Origin: UBA4582 sp002389265
Lineage (GTDB): Bacteria > Pseudomonadota > Gammaproteobacteria > Pseudomonadales > Azotimanducaceae
Length of the DNA stretch: 64,000 nucleotides
Direction of reading: 5' to 3'
Assembly (NCBI GenBank): GCA_943788825.1
Contig: CALSRT010000003.1
Span: 62,001-126,000, forward strand
In this document: positions 1 to 13,019 of the stretch, one piece after another
Position numbering within the stretch: the first letter of the stretch is position 1
Layout of the letters: each line of letters starts with the position of its first letter
Notes under the pieces: generated by a model
What the model was told of the DNA's origin: nothing
The model's database searches: none
The model's input: only the letters and a program-made list of their open reading frames with translations
Translations under genes and position numbers: made by a program

Positions 1-223
1 GCCATTCTTCAAGGGCTACAAGCCTCAGTTCTTCTTCGAGACCACTGACGTGACAGGCTCCTGTGAATTGCCAGAAGGTATTGAGATGGTGATGCCCGGT
101 GATAACGTCAATATGCACGTTGAGTTGATCTCGCCGATTGCGATGGAAGATGGTCAAAGATTTGCGATACGTGAAGGCGGCCGAACTGTTGGCGCTGGCG
201 TTGTTGTGAAGATTTTTGCCTAG
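1..223 (+). CDS. tuf: Elongation factor Tu, first copy (3' end only)
   Basis: This is the C-terminal part (about 73 residues) of EF-Tu, which carries aminoacyl-tRNA to the ribosome as a GTP complex. The reading frame starts at base 2 because the gene begins before the window, and it ends with TAG at 221-223. The segment is base-for-base identical to 16644-16866 in the second tuf gene, and the identity stops right at the stop codon. It covers the end of beta-barrel domains 2/3 and finishes in VVKIFA. The next genes are tRNA-Trp, secE and nusG, the usual tufB context in gammaproteobacteria. Identification is certain; only the missing 5' part limits it. Confidence 0.97.
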   Translation, partial: PFFKGYKPQFFFETTDVTGSCELPEGIEMVMPGDNVNMHVELISPIAMEDGQRFAIREGGRTVGAGVVVKIFA

Positions 224-244
224 TTGTTAGCCCTTTTTACCGGA

Positions 245-320
245 AGGCCAGTAGCTCAATTGGCAGAGCGGCGGTCTCCAAAACCGCAGGTTGGGGGTTC
301 GATTCCCTCCTGGCCTGCCA
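245..320 (+). tRNA. tRNA-Trp (anticodon CCA)
   Basis: A 76-base cloverleaf with a 7-bp acceptor stem (AGGCCAG with CTGGCCT), discriminator G and an encoded CCA end. The anticodon CCA at 278-280 reads UGG. The T arm carries the GGTTCGATTCC signature. It lies 21 bases after tuf and 55 bases before secE, so it is probably cut from a tuf-tRNATrp-secE-nusG transcript. Confidence 0.97.
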
Positions 321-375
321 GTGTAAGTGGTGGTTGGCTGATCGGTAAAATGAGCAAGGGAATGTTAAAGATATT

Positions 376-747
376 ATGAGCTCGAGTCTGGAAACGTCAT
401 TATCAAGTAAGTTAGGCCCGATCTGGTGGTTGCTGATTGTGGCAATCATTCTGGGTGGCGTTTACGCCAATACGCTCTATGCTTCTGTAGGTGTCTTTTA
501 TCGGGCACTGGCAGGCGTTGGTCTGATGGCAGTCGCAGTGCTAATGGCACTGCAGACTATCTCAGGTAGAGCGGCTTGGGATCTGGCGAAAGAGGCTAGA
601 GTCGAGGTTCGTAAAGTTGTCTGGCCCACACGCCAAGAGACCACTCAGACTACGTTGATTGTTGTGGTCGTTGTGATTTTCGTGGGATTAATTCTGTGGG
701 GTCTGGATTCCAGCTTAAGCTGGGGCATTCAGGCCATTATCGGTTAG
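376..747 (+). CDS. secE: Preprotein translocase subunit SecE
   Basis: SecE is the essential small subunit of the SecYEG channel in the inner membrane; it clamps and stabilises SecY. The 123-residue protein has three membrane helices (about residues 15-36, 43-62 and 93-110), as in the E. coli type rather than the single-helix type. The conserved amphipathic segment with the VRKVVWPTRQET motif sits before the last helix. The start is ATG at 376. nusG follows after 19 bases and almost certainly shares the transcript. Its partner gene secY is at 26566 in this window. Confidence 0.96.
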   Translation: MSSSLETSLSSKLGPIWWLLIVAIILGGVYANTLYASVGVFYRALAGVGLMAVAVLMALQTISGRAAWDLAKEARVEVRKVVWPTRQETTQTTLIVVVVVIFVGLILWGLDSSLSWGIQAIIG

Positions 748-766
748 AGACGACCAGGAGAAAGTT

Positions 767-1300
767 GTGGCAAAGCGTTGGTATGTAGTACATGCCTATT
801 CAGGATTTGAGAAGCAGGTTATGCGTACCCTTTTGGAGCGCATCAATCTCTCGAGCTTTGCGGAAAAGTTTGGTGAGGTCATAGTGCCCTCTGAAGAAGT
901 CGTTGAGATGCGCGCGGGTAAGAAGCGTCGCAGTGAGCGTAAATTCTTCCCTGGTTATGTGCTGGTTGAGATGGAGTTGGATAGCGATACTTGGCACCTA
1001 GTTAAAGAGACGCCCAGGGTTTTAGGCTTTATCGGCGGTAAGGCAGATCAGCCGGCGCCTATTTCGGAAGCCGAAGCTGCAATAATTTTACAGCGTGTGC
1101 AGAGCGGTAGCGAGCACGTGACACCCAAGACAGTATTTGAGCCTGGCGAGTTGGTCAGGGTCATTGATGGTCCCTTTAACGACTTCAGTGGTGTTGTTGA
1201 AGAGGTTAATTACGACAAGAATCGATTGCACGTTGCAGTAATGATTTTTGGTCGTTCGACCCCAGTTGAACTGGATTTTGGTCAAGTCGAAAAAGGCTAG
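767..1300 (+). CDS. nusG: Transcription termination/antitermination factor NusG
   Basis: NusG (177 residues) binds the RNA polymerase clamp, raises elongation rate, and links polymerase to Rho or to ribosomal protein S10. The N-terminal NGN domain begins with KRWYVVHAYSGFE. A C-terminal KOW domain (about residues 125-175) contains VRVIDGPFNDFSG. The start is GTG at 767, set by the AGGAGAAAG ribosome binding site just upstream; the next in-frame ATG would remove the conserved NGN strand. It forms the secE-nusG pair and precedes the L11 operon by 122 bases. Confidence 0.96.
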   Translation: MAKRWYVVHAYSGFEKQVMRTLLERINLSSFAEKFGEVIVPSEEVVEMRAGKKRRSERKFFPGYVLVEMELDSDTWHLVKETPRVLGFIGGKADQPAPISEAEAAIILQRVQSGSEHVTPKTVFEPGELVRVIDGPFNDFSGVVEEVNYDKNRLHVAVMIFGRSTPVELDFGQVEKG

Positions 1301-1422
1301 ATCAGTTTTTACAATCTAACGTTCGTCCAGCCGACGACGTTATTGGCGGGGACCTTTAGTAATAATGCGCAGCCTTCAACGGTGCCTTATGAACCAGGGC
1401 TAGCACCCAAAAGGAGAAAGTA

Positions 1423-1857
1423 ATGGCTAAGAAAATTTTTGCCTATATCAAATTGCAGGTTCCTGCAGGTAAAGCAAACCCAAGTCCACCTGTTGGTCCC
1501 GCTTTGGGCCAAAAGGGCGTGAATATCATGGAGTTCTGCAAGGCATTCAACGCAGAAACTCAGTCAATGGAAGCCGGTATGCCGATTCCTGTCGTCATTA
1601 CAGTCTATGCCGACAAAAGCTTCACCTTCATTAAGAAAACTCCGCCCGCATCTGTCCTCCTGAAGAAGGCCGCCGGCGTTGCCAGTGGTAGCGCAGAGCC
1701 GAACAAAAACAAGGTTGGTAAGGTGACACGTGCGCAATTAGAAGAAATTGCTGCGCTGAAGCTACCTGACCTGACTGCTAAGGACATGGATGCAGCCGTG
1801 CGAACTATCGCTGGCAGCGCTCGCGCAGCGGGTATTGAAACAGAAGGGGTGATCTAA
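1423..1857 (+). CDS. rplK: 50S ribosomal protein L11
   Basis: L11 (144 residues) sits at the base of the L7/L12 stalk in the GTPase-associated centre and binds 23S rRNA. The proline-rich N-terminal segment with PSPPVGPALGQKG, involved in stringent-response sensing and thiopeptide binding, is intact. ATG at 1423 follows an AAAGGAGAAAG ribosome binding site. The 122-base leader from nusG would be the place for L1 feedback control known in E. coli, but I could not pick out the L1 target here. The stop codon abuts the rplA start with no gap, so the two genes are translationally coupled. Confidence 0.97.
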   Translation: MAKKIFAYIKLQVPAGKANPSPPVGPALGQKGVNIMEFCKAFNAETQSMEAGMPIPVVITVYADKSFTFIKKTPPASVLLKKAAGVASGSAEPNKNKVGKVTRAQLEEIAALKLPDLTAKDMDAAVRTIAGSARAAGIETEGVI

Positions 1858-2553
1858 ATGGCGAAGCAGAGCAAGCGTGTTCGTGAATTCAATGCCAGAA
1901 TCGAGCAAGGCAAAATCTACCCTATAGAAGAAGCTGTCGCGATACTGACTGAACTGTCTAAAGTGAAATTCGTTGAGTCTATTGATGTCAGCATCAACCT
2001 TGGCGTTGATCCACGGAAGTCTGACCAAGTTGTACGTGGCGCTACCGTGCTGCCGAATGGTACCGGTAAAGATGTTCGAGTGGCCGTCTTTGCTCAGGGC
2101 GAGAAAGCTGAAGAGGCCAAGGCCGCTGGTGCGGAGGTTGTCGGTATGGACGATCTTGCAGTCTCAATTAAAGCGGGCAACCTAGATTTCGACGTTGCCA
2201 TTGCAACTCCGGATGCCATGCGAGTTGTTGGCCAATTAGGTCAGATTCTCGGCCCTCGAGGCCTAATGCCGAACCCACGACTGGGTACCGTAACGCCTGA
2301 CGTTGCTGAGGCGGTCAGAAATGCTAAAGCCGGCCAGGTACGTTATCGAACTGACAAAAATGGCATCATTCATGGTGGTGTCGGTAAAGTCGGATTTGAA
2401 GCTAAGGCAATCAAAGAAAATATCGAAGCCTTATTGTCAGATCTGCGTAAAGCCAAACCGGCCTCTGCTAAAGGAACCTACGTCAAACGTGTTGTCGTAT
2501 CGACAACAATGGGCGCTGGCATCCCGATCGATCAATCTGCACTCGAATATTAA
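1858..2553 (+). CDS. rplA: 50S ribosomal protein L1
   Basis: L1 (231 residues) forms the mobile L1 stalk near the ribosomal E site. In E. coli it also represses its own rplK-rplA mRNA. The family core is present, including the LGPRGLMPNP motif and the GTVTPDV segment that follows it. The length fits the family (E. coli 234). The ATG directly follows the rplK stop, which suggests coupled translation. The 287 bases after the gene carry the L10 leader that starts the next autoregulated unit. Confidence 0.97.
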   Translation: MAKQSKRVREFNARIEQGKIYPIEEAVAILTELSKVKFVESIDVSINLGVDPRKSDQVVRGATVLPNGTGKDVRVAVFAQGEKAEEAKAAGAEVVGMDDLAVSIKAGNLDFDVAIATPDAMRVVGQLGQILGPRGLMPNPRLGTVTPDVAEAVRNAKAGQVRYRTDKNGIIHGGVGKVGFEAKAIKENIEALLSDLRKAKPASAKGTYVKRVVVSTTMGAGIPIDQSALEY

Positions 2554-2654
2554 TGAATTAGTCAGCGTTGTTGCGTCGAAGCAGGCGCGACAACGTTGGC
2601 GCAAAGGCTTTGGGGTATCTGTAGCGCATCGACAGTTGATGTGACACAGAGCTC

Positions 2655-2745
2655 GTCAAAGACCGCAGGTCCCGGGCAGCTTTAGTTAAGCTTAGTCTTG
2701 GTTAAGTTTCATTTGAAAGCCTGCGCAGATGGTGAACCCGATTCA
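2655..2745 (+). promoter_or_regulatory. L10 (rplJ) leader, binding site for L10-(L7/L12)4
   Basis: Upstream of rplJ the RNA contains GACCGCAGGT (2661-2670) and, after a U-rich middle, GCCTGCGCAGATGGTGAACC (2719-2738). The CCGCAGG and CCTGCG arms can pair. This matches the arrangement of the gammaproteobacterial L10 leader, where excess L10/L12 complex binds and blocks translation of rplJ and rplL. The flanking limits are approximate. I assigned it from remembered consensus segments and position; a covariance-model search would settle the boundaries. Confidence 0.75.
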
Positions 2746-2840
2746 ACTTAAATACTTGGATCCTATCGCCGTGATGGAATCCATCTAAACCAGAACACGG
2801 GGCAGGTGGTGGATTAATCAAGTCACAGGAGTACATATTT

Positions 2841-3374
2841 GTGCCTATAGGACTTAAAGAGAAACAGGCGATCGTTGCAGAGGTTAACCTCACCGCAACT
2901 AATGCGCTCGCTGCAGTCATGGCTGACTATCGTGGGGTCTCCGTTGCCGGAATGACCCAGCTACGAAAGGATGCTCGGGAAGCAGGGGTTCAGATTCGCG
3001 TGATTCGCAATACACTGGCAAAACTCGCATTTGCAGGCACTGATTTTGAGTGCATGAGCGAAGTACTGCTTGGTCCAAATGTTATCGCTTTTTCCATTGA
3101 AGATCCGGGCGCAGCTGCCAGGGTTTGCAAGGATTTTGCGAAGACAAACGACAAGTTTGAGATCAGGGCGCTTAGCGTGGGTGGTAAATTACTCCCCGCT
3201 GATCAAATTGATGCTCTCGCCAAGTTACCGACCCGCGACCAGGCAATTTCATTGCTAATGATGGTTATGCTGGAACCGGTAGCTAAATTGGCCAAGACGT
3301 TTAACGACGTCCCTGCCAAGGTAACTCGTGTTGTGGCCGCAGTTCGTGATCAAAAGCAAGAAGAAGCCGCTTAA
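2841..3374 (+). CDS. rplJ: 50S ribosomal protein L10
   Basis: L10 (177 residues) anchors the L7/L12 dimers to the ribosome and acts with them as translational repressor of this operon. The N-terminal rRNA-binding domain shows the expected ADYRGVSVAGMTQLRK motif. The C-terminal helix that docks L12 is about residues 140-175. The start is GTG at 2841, placed by AGGAG at 2827-2831. rplL follows 29 bases later. The long structured leader upstream fits autoregulation. Confidence 0.96.
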   Translation: MPIGLKEKQAIVAEVNLTATNALAAVMADYRGVSVAGMTQLRKDAREAGVQIRVIRNTLAKLAFAGTDFECMSEVLLGPNVIAFSIEDPGAAARVCKDFAKTNDKFEIRALSVGGKLLPADQIDALAKLPTRDQAISLLMMVMLEPVAKLAKTFNDVPAKVTRVVAAVRDQKQEEAA

Positions 3375-3403
3375 GTTAATTTGTTAATTGGAGAAAGGGA
3401 CTT

Positions 3404-3775
3404 ATGTCTTTATCTAAAGATGATATTTTAAATGCCATCGCTGAAATGAGCGTCATGGATGTTGTTGAACTTGTGTCTGCCATGGAAGAGAAGTTCGGCG
3501 TTTCTGCTGCAGCCGCTGTTAGCGCTGCGCCAGTTGCCGCTGCTGCTGCTGCCGTTGAAGAGAAAGACGATTTTGACGTCATCATCACGGGTGCTGGCGA
3601 AAAGAAAGTTAACGCTATCAAAGTTGTTCGTGCCATCACCGGCCTTGGCTTGAAAGAAGCTAAAGAACTGGTTGATAATGCTCCTTCAACTGTTAAAGAA
3701 GGCGTTAATAAAGCTGAAGCTGAAGATATTAAGAAGCAGCTTGAAGAAGCTGGTGCATCAGTGGAGCTAAAGTAA
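3404..3775 (+). CDS. rplL: 50S ribosomal protein L7/L12
   Basis: L7/L12 (123 residues) makes the multimeric stalk that recruits and stimulates translational GTPases. The N-terminal dimerisation domain is residues 1-33, the Ala/Val hinge about 34-51, and the globular C-terminal domain runs from about 53 with the GLGLKEAKELVDNAP factor-binding surface. The hinge is strongly alanine-rich. ATG at 3404 follows GGAGAAAGG. A hairpin with a T tract lies between this gene and rpoB and probably sets the ratio of ribosomal protein to polymerase mRNA. Confidence 0.97.
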   Translation: MSLSKDDILNAIAEMSVMDVVELVSAMEEKFGVSAAAAVSAAPVAAAAAAVEEKDDFDVIITGAGEKKVNAIKVVRAITGLGLKEAKELVDNAPSTVKEGVNKAEAEDIKKQLEEAGASVELK

Positions 3776-3807
3776 TCCAGATCTCATCTTGGTTACGATA
3801 AGCATGC

Positions 3808-3842
3808 AAGGCTGGACAGTGAATTCACTGCCCAGCCTTTTT
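3808..3842 (+). terminator. rplL-rpoB attenuator hairpin
   Basis: AAGGCTGG (3808-3815) pairs with CCAGCCTT (3832-3839). Between them lies a perfect palindrome CAGTGAATTCACTG (3817-3830) that extends the stem, apart from one A/C mismatch. The structure ends in TTTTT (3838-3842). A partial terminator at this position is known in E. coli and lowers rpoBC expression relative to rplJL. The role here is inferred from position and structure. Confidence 0.75.
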
Positions 3843-3918
3843 GTGCTTCGAAATTTGTCCTTTGCCGGGTTTGCAGGCAGAGTTCAGCGCGATTTTACGA
3901 TCTAGTTTGGAGGCATTG

Positions 3919-6900
3919 ATGGCCTATTCATACACAGAGAAGAAACGAATCCGTAAGGACTTTAGTAAGCTACCTAGGGTGATGGATATCCCTTACCTGC
4001 TTGCCATCCAAGTGGAGTCTTATAATGAGTTCTTGCAGGAGGCTGTCTCCATTGAAAGCAAGATCAATAAGGGGCTTCATGCGGCATTCAAATCAGTGTT
4101 TCCTATCGTTAGCTATTCAGGCAGTGCAGCGCTCGAATATGTCAGCTACCGATTAGGCAAGCCGGCGTTTGATGTCAAGGAATGTCAACTTCGAAGTGTC
4201 ACCTATGCGGTCCCGTTGCGGGTCAAGGTGAGATTGATTATCTATGACAAGGACTCTTCCAGCAAAGCGATCAAAGATATCAAAGAGCAGGAAGTTTACA
4301 TGGGCGAAATTCCGCTCATGACAGAAAATGGTACTTTCGTGATTAACGGCATTGAGCGGGTCGTAGTGTCGCAGTTGCACCGGTCGCCTGGTGTGTTCTT
4401 TGACCACGATAAGGGCAAGACCCACTCGTCCGGAAAGCTGTTGTACTCGGCGCGAATCATCCCGATGCGTGGCTCATGGCTTGATTTTGAATTTGATCCG
4501 AAAGACTGCGTTTTTGCGCGTATTGACCGCCGTCGAAAGCTGCCGGCTACCGTGTTGTTGCGGGCCCTGGGTTTTAGCACCGAAGAAATACTCGAACAAT
4601 TTTTTGATACTGACACATTTAATATCGATGGTGAGACCTACAGTCTGAATTTGATTGCTAGTCGATTGCGTGGTGAAACCGCACGTTTCTCCATTAGCGA
4701 TGGCAAAGGCAATTCAATTGTTGAGGAAGGCACGCGAATTACAGCGCGACACATTCGAGATATGGATAAGGCCGGCCTCTCCAAGCTAGAAGTGCCTGTC
4801 GAATATGTCTGTGGCCATGTTCTCGCTAAAGATCTGATCGACACTAGCACGGGTGAGATTCTCGTTCCCTGTAATTCGCAGATCACGGAAGAGATTCTGG
4901 CGCATTTGATTGCCGCCGGGCATACCTCTTTTGAGACTATTTATACCAACGACCTGGATTGTGGTCCGTTCATCTCTGACACACTGAATGTAGATTCCAC
5001 CACCAATCGTCTGGAAGCACTGGTCGAAATTTATCGCATGATGCGTCCGGGCGAGCCACCAACGAAAGAAGCTGCAGAAAATCTATTTACGAATCTGTTT
5101 TTCTCACCAGAGCGGTATGATTTGACGGCCGTGGGCCGAATGAAATTTAACCGTCGTCTGACTCGCGAAGAAGAAGTGGGCCAGGGCACGCTGAGTAACG
5201 ATGATATCGTGGACGTTGTGAAGTGTCTGATCAATATCCGCAACGGTAAAGACATGGTCGATGATATCGATCACCTGGGAAATCGCCGAGTCCGTTCTGT
5301 CGGTGAGATGGCTGAGAACGCTTTCCGTCTCGGACTGATTCGAGTCGAGCGCGCGGTTAAGGAACGTTTAAGCCTGGCAGAGTCTGAAGGCTTAATGCCT
5401 CAGGATTTGATCAATGCCAAGCCGGTCGCCGCAGCGGTGAAAGAATACTTCGGTTCTGCGCAATTGTCGCAGTTCATGGACCAGAATAACCCGCTGTCGG
5501 AAGTGACTCACAAACGTCGAGTCTCAGCCCTCGGGCCAGGTGGTTTGACACGGGAACGTGCTGGCTTTGAAGTGCGAGACGTGCATCCGACACACTATGG
5601 TCGTGTGTGCCCTATCGAAACACCGGAAGGTCCAAATATTGGTCTGATTAACTCTCTGGCAACCTATGCCCGGACTAACGAATATGGCTTTTTGGAAAGT
5701 CCTTACCGAAAAGTAGTCGATGGCGTGGCGACAGAAGAGATTGAATACTTGTCCGCTATCATCGAAAGCGACTACGTTATCGCCCAGGCGAGTACGCCAT
5801 TGGACGATAAAGGCAACCTGATCGAAGAGTTGATCGACGTGCGTCACCTGGGTGAGTTCAGTAAAGCAGCTCGGGCCAGTGTGAATTTTATGGACGTTTC
5901 GCCGCAACAGGTCGTCTCCGTTGCTGCCTCGCTCATTCCGTTTCTTGAGCACGATGATGCTAACCGGGCACTGATGGGTTCAAACATGCAGCGTCAGGCG
6001 GTACCAACGCTCCGCGCCGAGAAGCCGCTCGTGGGCACCGGCATGGAAGGGATCGTTGCCCGTGATTCAGGGGTCTGTGTGATTGCCAAGCGTGGCGGTC
6101 AAGTTGAGACAGTTGACGCGGCGCGTATCGTTGTTCGAGTTTATGATGCTGAGACGGCTTCTGGTGAGGCGGGTGTAGATATTTACAACCTCACTAAGTA
6201 CACACGCTCAAACCAGAATACCTGTATCAATCAAAAGCCGCTGGTCAAGCAAGGCGACCAAATCGCTCGCGGAGACGTGCTAGCTGATGGTCCGTCTGTG
6301 GATCTTGGAGAGCTGGCGCTGGGTCAGAACATGCGTATCGCGTTTATGACCTGGAACGGTTACAACTTCGAAGACTCGATCCTGATCTCTGAGCGGGTTG
6401 TGAAAGAAGACCGGTTCACCACGATTCACATCCAGGAACTCACCTGTATTGCTCGGGATACCAAGCTTGGCTCAGAAGAGATTACCTGTGACATTCCAAA
6501 TGTCGGTGAGGGTGCATTGTCCAAGTTGGACGAAGCGGGGATTGTTTATATCGGCGCTGAAGTGAGCGCCGGTGATATCTTGGTGGGCAAGGTCACGCCT
6601 AAAGGCGAAACGCAATTGACGCCAGAAGAGAAGCTGCTGCGCGCGATCTTCGGTGAGAAAGCTTCCGACGTGAAGGACACCTCACTGCGCGTGCCTAGTA
6701 GCTACAATGGCACTGTGATTGACGTGCAAGTTTTCACTCGTGACGGGATTGATAAAGACCAGCGCGCTCAGGAGATTGAGCGCCTCGCCTTGGAAGAGGT
6801 TCGACGCAATATCGAAGAAGAATATCGCATCATCAAGACGGCGACCTTCGAGCGACTGGCTGATTCCCTGGAAGGTGGTACTGTGGTTGCTGGGCCTGGT

Positions 6901-7989
6901 CTGAAGAAAGGCGAAAAGGTAACTGCCGATTTCCTCAAGAGTTTGGCTTCTGATGACTGGTTTAAGCTGCGTATGGATAGCGATGACCTCAACAGTCTGC
7001 TCGAGCAAACTGAATTACGCTTGAAAGAGCGTCGAGTTGCTCTCGATGAACAGTTTGACGAAAGCAAAGGCAAGCTGCAAAGCGGCGATGACCTGGCGCC
7101 TGGTGTCCTCAAGATTGTGAAGGTCTATCTGGCGATCAAGCGTCGTATTCAGCCAGGTGACAAAATGGCTGGACGTCACGGTAACAAAGGTGTGATCTCG
7201 GTGATCAAGCCGGTGGAGGATATGCCTTTTGACGAAAATGGTGACCCCATCGATATCGTCTTGAACCCACTCGGCGTACCTAAGCGAATGAACGTGGGTC
7301 AGATTCTGGAAACCCACCTGGGTTGGGCTGCAGATGGCCTCGGTAAGCGAATCGGCGAAATGCTTGATATGAAGCGTGAAGTTGACGAGATTCGCCAGTT
7401 CCTGGACAAGGTCTATAACGGCAGTGGACGTAAGGAAGACCTGAACTCCTTCACGGATGCTGAGATTGTTGAGATGGCCGGTAATTTACGTTCCGGTGTG
7501 CCCATGGCAACCTCTGTATTCAATGGTGCTACTGAAGCCGAGATCAAAACCATGTTGGAATTGGCTGGCTTACCACTAGATGGCCAGACTAACCTTTACG
7601 ACGGCACAACCGGTGAGCAATTTGATCGGCCTGTGTCTGTTGGTCTCATGTATATGCTCAAACTCAACCACTTGGTGGATGACAAGATGCACGCTCGGTC
7701 AACCGGCTCATACAGTCTGGTCACCCAGCAGCCATTAGGTGGTAAAGCGCAGTTTGGTGGTCAGCGATTTGGTGAAATGGAAGTCTGGGCGCTAGAAGCT
7801 TATGGCGCGGCTTACACGTTGCAGGAAATGTTGACGGTTAAGTCTGACGACGTTCACGGTCGAACACGGATGTACAAGAACATCGTAGATGGTGATCACC
7901 GTATGGAGCCTGGCATGCCAGAGTCTTTCAACGTGTTGGTCAAAGAGATCCGCTCGCTCGGGATCGATATTGAGCTAGAAAACGACTGA
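3919..7989 (+). CDS. rpoB: DNA-directed RNA polymerase subunit beta
   Basis: RpoB (1356 residues; E. coli 1342) forms one side of the RNA polymerase active cleft. I place the start at ATG 3919, preceded by GGAGG at 3909-3913, because the protein then begins MAYSYTEKKRIRKDF as in E. coli; the open frame extends 26 codons further upstream to 3841. The rifampicin region is near residues 512-545. D521, H531 and S536 correspond to E. coli D516, H526 and S531, all with the drug-sensitive residue. The frame runs intact to residue 1356 and includes the GDKMAGRHGNKG motif. rpoC follows after 90 bases. Confidence 0.97.
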   Translation: MAYSYTEKKRIRKDFSKLPRVMDIPYLLAIQVESYNEFLQEAVSIESKINKGLHAAFKSVFPIVSYSGSAALEYVSYRLGKPAFDVKECQLRSVTYAVPLRVKVRLIIYDKDSSSKAIKDIKEQEVYMGEIPLMTENGTFVINGIERVVVSQLHRSPGVFFDHDKGKTHSSGKLLYSARIIPMRGSWLDFEFDPKDCVFARIDRRRKLPATVLLRALGFSTEEILEQFFDTDTFNIDGETYSLNLIASRLRGETARFSISDGKGNSIVEEGTRITARHIRDMDKAGLSKLEVPVEYVCGHVLAKDLIDTSTGEILVPCNSQITEEILAHLIAAGHTSFETIYTNDLDCGPFISDTLNVDSTTNRLEALVEIYRMMRPGEPPTKEAAENLFTNLFFSPERYDLTAVGRMKFNRRLTREEEVGQGTLSNDDIVDVVKCLINIRNGKDMVDDIDHLGNRRVRSVGEMAENAFRLGLIRVERAVKERLSLAESEGLMPQDLINAKPVAAAVKEYFGSAQLSQFMDQNNPLSEVTHKRRVSALGPGGLTRERAGFEVRDVHPTHYGRVCPIETPEGPNIGLINSLATYARTNEYGFLESPYRKVVDGVATEEIEYLSAIIESDYVIAQASTPLDDKGNLIEELIDVRHLGEFSKAARASVNFMDVSPQQVVSVAASLIPFLEHDDANRALMGSNMQRQAVPTLRAEKPLVGTGMEGIVARDSGVCVIAKRGGQVETVDAARIVVRVYDAETASGEAGVDIYNLTKYTRSNQNTCINQKPLVKQGDQIARGDVLADGPSVDLGELALGQNMRIAFMTWNGYNFEDSILISERVVKEDRFTTIHIQELTCIARDTKLGSEEITCDIPNVGEGALSKLDEAGIVYIGAEVSAGDILVGKVTPKGETQLTPEEKLLRAIFGEKASDVKDTSLRVPSSYNGTVIDVQVFTRDGIDKDQRAQEIERLALEEVRRNIEEEYRIIKTATFERLADSLEGGTVVAGPGLKKGEKVTADFLKSLASDDWFKLRMDSDDLNSLLEQTELRLKERRVALDEQFDESKGKLQSGDDLAPGVLKIVKVYLAIKRRIQPGDKMAGRHGNKGVISVIKPVEDMPFDENGDPIDIVLNPLGVPKRMNVGQILETHLGWAADGLGKRIGEMLDMKREVDEIRQFLDKVYNGSGRKEDLNSFTDAEIVEMAGNLRSGVPMATSVFNGATEAEIKTMLELAGLPLDGQTNLYDGTTGEQFDRPVSVGLMYMLKLNHLVDDKMHARSTGSYSLVTQQPLGGKAQFGGQRFGEMEVWALEAYGAAYTLQEMLTVKSDDVHGRTRMYKNIVDGDHRMEPGMPESFNVLVKEIRSLGIDIELEND

Positions 7990-8052
7990 GCAAATGCGAT
8001 TCTTTTTGTGCCGGTTAGACACAAGATGGACGAACTGGAATTAAATTAAAGG

Positions 8053-8066
8053 CGGGCTTTAGCCCG
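8053..8066 (+). other. Small GC hairpin in the rpoB-rpoC gap
   Basis: CGGGCT (8053-8058) and AGCCCG (8061-8066) form a compact stem just before the rpoC ribosome binding site (GGAGGAAAG, 8069-8077). A closely similar hairpin precedes rpoA at 29498-29513. There is no T tract, so it is not an intrinsic terminator. It could affect RNA processing or rpoC translation (inference). Confidence 0.4.
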
Positions 8067-8079
8067 GTGGAGGAAAGTC

Positions 8080-12339
<4,260 letters not shown>

Positions 12340-12348
12340 TCAGGCGTG

Positions 12349-12379
12349 ATCAAGCAGTCGGTGCTATCGACTGCTTGAT
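12349..12379 (+). other. Long perfect hairpin after rpoC
   Basis: ATCAAGCAGTCG (12349-12360) pairs perfectly with CGACTGCTTGAT (12368-12379) around a 7-base loop, just after the rpoC stop. No T tract follows, so it lacks the standard intrinsic terminator signal. It may be an RNA-protecting or processing hairpin at the 3' end of the rpoBC mRNA, or part of a factor-dependent terminator (inference). Confidence 0.5.
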
Positions 12380-12428
12380 AAATCCGGTGTGTGACGGGGA
12401 GCAATAGCCCCTTGGCGCAGATCGACTG

Positions 12429-12457
12429 TTGACTAGTTGGGGCGGCATCATTAGAAT
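12429..12457 (+). promoter_or_regulatory. Predicted sigma-70 promoter of the str operon
   Basis: TTGACT (12429-12434), a 17-base spacer and TAGAAT (12452-12457) match the -35/-10 pattern well. A GC-rich discriminator (TCGCCCC) follows, typical of promoters under stringent control. It lies about 90 bases before rpsL and after the rpoC end, where an independent promoter is expected. Not experimentally shown. Confidence 0.65.
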
Positions 12458-12548
12458 TCGCCCCTCGCTTTGACAGGCTCTCGACGCGTGGTCACTTTTA
12501 CGCTAACAGGGCTGGTCATTTTGTTATTTTAGGTGGAGTTATCATTTT

Positions 12549-12923
12549 ATGGCTAGAATCAGCCAATTGGTTCGCAAGCCCAGGCAGCGTAAGGTCGTAA
12601 AGAGCGATGTACCTGCTCTACAATCATGCCCGCAACGCCGTGGTGTTTGCACTCGCGTCTATACAACGACGCCAAAGAAGCCGAACTCGGCATTGCGTAA
12701 AGTTTGCCGGGTGCGCCTGACCAACGGTTTTGAGGTGACCTCATATATCGGTGGTGAAGGACACAACCTGCAGGAGCACAGTGTTGTATTGATCCGTGGC
12801 GGTCGTGTAAAAGACTTGCCAGGTGTTCGATATCACACGGTACGTGGTACGTTGGATACCACTGGCGTAGCAAAACGTATGCAGGGACGATCCAAGTACG
12901 GTACGAAACGACCCAAGTCCTGA
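12549..12923 (+). CDS. rpsL: 30S ribosomal protein S12
   Basis: S12 (124 residues) lies at the decoding centre and controls accuracy. The TTPKKPNSALRK loop and the GRVKDLPGV loop are intact. K43 and K88 (numbered with Met), the classic sites of streptomycin-resistance changes, are both lysine, so the gene looks wild type. ATG at 12549 follows TTAGGTGGAG. It is the first gene of the str operon, with its own predicted promoter about 90 bases upstream. Confidence 0.97.
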   Translation: MARISQLVRKPRQRKVVKSDVPALQSCPQRRGVCTRVYTTTPKKPNSALRKVCRVRLTNGFEVTSYIGGEGHNLQEHSVVLIRGGRVKDLPGVRYHTVRGTLDTTGVAKRMQGRSKYGTKRPKS

Positions 12924-13019
12924 TCAAATTAGTTTTGTATTATCGACCGTGTCATCTGGCGTGGTCGGAGTAAGGCCGGGTATTAATCCCGGGTTAACCT
13001 GAAAATAAGGAATAGAGCA

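Noticed and set aside
3841..3918. Upstream extension of rpoB by 26 codons
   Set aside because: It starts in the T tract of the attenuator hairpin with no ribosome binding site, while ATG 3919 has GGAGG and gives the conserved N-terminus.
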